A stretch of DNA of 6,346 nucleotides from Chitinophagaceae bacterium (lineage in GTDB: Bacteria > Bacteroidota > Bacteroidia > Chitinophagales > Chitinophagaceae). Below, in pieces: positions 5,274 to 6,346 of this stretch; positions within the stretch are counted from its first letter, which is position 1, and each line of letters begins with the position of its first letter. The notes beneath the pieces were generated by a model. It saw only the letters and a list, made by a program, of their open reading frames with translations. It was not told the DNA's origin and did no database searches. The position numbers and the translations under genes are program-made. The DNA is taken from assembly GCA_025351145.1 (NCBI GenBank), contig JANXWM010000104.1, positions 1 through 6,346 on the forward strand, read 5' to 3'.

Positions 5274-5329
5274 CAGTACAAGAGTGCGACGCAACGATGA
5301 CTCCCATGAAAAACAAATGCCCGTCTCAT
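5274..5329 (+). repeat. Bipartite intergenic repeat, copy C
   Basis: The head cagtacaagagtgcgacgca is identical to copy A, is followed by a cgatga like copy B, and after a variable section ends in gtctcat. The head-to-tail spacing (28 nt) matches the other copies. It fills much of the 134-140 bp gap between ilvD and the ORF6N gene and lies between the two inverted GC-rich repeats. Confidence 0.7.
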
Positions 5330-5349
5330 AATTGTATTAATTGCCTTTT

Positions 5350-5373
5350 CTCCCCTTTAGTGGGTGGGGGCAT
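5350..5373 (+). repeat. GC-rich repeat overlapping the 3' end of ilvD
   Basis: The plus strand reads ctcccctttagtgggtgggg and then gcat. On the minus strand it encodes the last residues of IlvD (APTH) and its TAA stop codon, which lies in the taaa core of the repeat. It is inverted relative to the copy at 5214-5238. Confidence 0.65.
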
Positions 5374-6346
5374 CTGTAACACAACCTTCTGCAGCAGTTG
5401 TTACCTGCTTTGCATATTTATACAAAACGCCTTTTGTTGCTTTCAATGCAGGTTGCTGCCACGCTGATTTGCGTTTTGCAATTTCTTCTTCACTCACTTT
5501 TAATGTCATTGATTTGGTAGCTACATTTAATTCAATAATGTCTTCGTCGTGTACCAGACCAATTAGTCCGCCATCAAAAGCTTCCGGTGTTATATGGCCC
5601 ACCACAAAACCATGTGTGCCGCCGCTAAACCTGCCATCGGTAATCAAAGCTACACTTTTGCCAAGGCCTGCACCAATGATGGCCGACGTGGGTTTCAGCA
5701 TCTCCGGCATACCGGGTGCACCACGTGGGCCAACATACCTTATCACCACCACATCTCCCGCTTTTATTTTATGTGAGTTGATGCCTTCTATCAATTCTTT
5801 TTCACCATCAAAAACCCTTGCTGTTCCTTCAAAGCGTTCGCCTTCTTTACCACTGATCTTTGCAACGCTGCCACCTTCGGCGAGGTTGCCGTATAATATT
5901 TGTAAATGGCCTGTTGCTTTCAAAGGATTTTCCAACGGGTAAATAATTTTTTGTTTTTCAAAATCAAGGTCAGGAACATCCGCTAAATTTTCTGCAATTG
6001 TTTTGCCTGTAACGGTTAAGCAATCGCCATGCAGCAAACCTTTGCTTAATAAATATTTCATTACAGCGGGAACGCCGCCATGTTCATGCAGGTCTTGCAT
6101 AAGATATTTGCCGCTCGGTTTAAAGTCGGCAAGCACAGGCGTTTTATCGCTGATCATTTGAAAATCATCCTGTGTTAATTCAACACCAACGCTTTTTGCC
6201 ATTGCAATAAAATGCAATACAGCATTGGTGCTGCCACCCAATATCATGATGAGCGTAAGTGCATTTTCAAATGCTTTACGCGTCATGATGTCTTTAGGAG
6301 TAATATTATTTTTAAGTAAATTAAATATAACTTTACCCGCTTCAAA
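5357..6346 (-). CDS. ilvD: Dihydroxy-acid dehydratase, C-terminal part (cut by window edge)
   Basis: This is the iron-sulfur dehydratase that converts 2,3-dihydroxy-isovalerate and 2,3-dihydroxy-3-methylvalerate to the 2-oxo acids, the step after IlvC. About 329 C-terminal residues of an expected roughly 560 are present; the frame stays open to the right edge, so the Met at 6286 is internal and not a start. Visible family motifs, numbered from the window edge: TPKDIMTRKAFENAL (16-30), LGGSTNAVLHFIAMA (36-50), GPRGAPGMPEMLKPTSAI (206-223) and TDGRFSGGTHGFVVGHITPE (236-255). The Ser in GRFSGG (about 241) corresponds to the catalytic base. The N-terminal cysteines of the cluster are outside the window. 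The normal end (AAEGCVTD) is followed by APTH and a stop contributed by a GC-rich repeat. The next gene downstream is the ORF6N gene, not ilvB. Confidence 0.96.
   Translation of the reverse strand, partial: FEAGKVIFNLLKNNITPKDIMTRKAFENALTLIMILGGSTNAVLHFIAMAKSVGVELTQDDFQMISDKTPVLADFKPSGKYLMQDLHEHGGVPAVMKYLLSKGLLHGDCLTVTGKTIAENLADVPDLDFEKQKIIYPLENPLKATGHLQILYGNLAEGGSVAKISGKEGERFEGTARVFDGEKELIEGINSHKIKAGDVVVIRYVGPRGAPGMPEMLKPTSAIIGAGLGKSVALITDGRFSGGTHGFVVGHITPEAFDGGLIGLVHDEDIIELNVATKSMTLKVSEEEIAKRKSAWQQPALKATKGVLYKYAKQVTTAAEGCVTDAPTH

Noticed and set aside
5485..5500. A tcactcactt string in ilvD similar to the core of the 26 bp motif
   Set aside because: It is a short match inside coding sequence (Lys-Val-Ser-Glu-Glu) without the rest of the motif, so it is likely chance.
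5364..5942. Plus-strand open frame of 192 codons opposite ilvD
   Set aside because: It is the mirror of a strongly conserved IlvD coding region, with Pro/Ser-rich composition typical of an antisense shadow.

Overview
The window is a stretch of bacterial chromosome whose genes all read on the minus strand. It carries most of a branched-chain amino acid (isoleucine/valine) biosynthesis cluster. In transcription order (right to left) it holds: the C-terminal part of ilvD (cut by the right edge); a small ORF6N-domain gene; a DinB-family gene; ilvB; ilvN; a DJ-1/PfpI-family gene resembling isonitrile hydratase; and the N-terminal part of ilvC (cut by the left edge). The protein sequences (the IlvN ACT region, the ORF6N protein, the fungal-type ketol-acid reductoisomerase), the A/T-rich start regions without clear Shine-Dalgarno sites, and the hairpin-rich intergenic repeats suggest Bacteroidota, probably family Chitinophagaceae. 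The family-level placement is inference.

How the genes work together: IlvB (catalytic) and IlvN (regulatory) form acetolactate synthase. IlvC reduces and isomerises the acetohydroxy acids, and IlvD dehydrates the dihydroxy acids to the 2-oxo acids that become valine, isoleucine and, further on, leucine. The order ilvD-ilvB-ilvN-ilvC is the expected pathway block, but it is interrupted twice: by the ORF6N and DinB pair (5 bp apart) between ilvD and ilvB, and by the DJ-1/PfpI gene (10 bp after ilvN) between ilvN and ilvC. None of these three has an obvious pathway role.

The most unusual content is in and around the gaps. (1) A 55-56 bp bipartite repeat occurs three times (473-528 minus, 2176-2230 plus, 5274-5329 plus), with a conserved head, a variable 27-28 nt middle and a short conserved tail. 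(2) A related 26 bp motif lies 45-47 bp upstream of the ilvB and ilvN start codons, if ilvB starts at its internal ATG. (3) A GC-rich repeat built on ctcccctttag-type sequence lies at gene ends and contributes coding sequence: it supplies the stop codon and last residues of ilvD, overlaps the start of the ORF6N gene, and encodes a Ser/Gly-rich N-terminal extension of IlvN. (4) The 353 bp ilvB-ilvN gap is packed with repeats: a hairpin array next to the ilvB stop, one bipartite repeat, a roughly 100 bp inverted repeat and the 26 bp motif. (5) The ORF6N gene contains two in-frame palindromes, one with 15 bp arms, that encode a duplicated RSQxVTS segment.

No RNA gene, CRISPR array, insertion sequence or convincing factor-independent terminator was seen. 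No promoter is called: I could not find a good match to the Bacteroidota -33/-7 consensus by eye.
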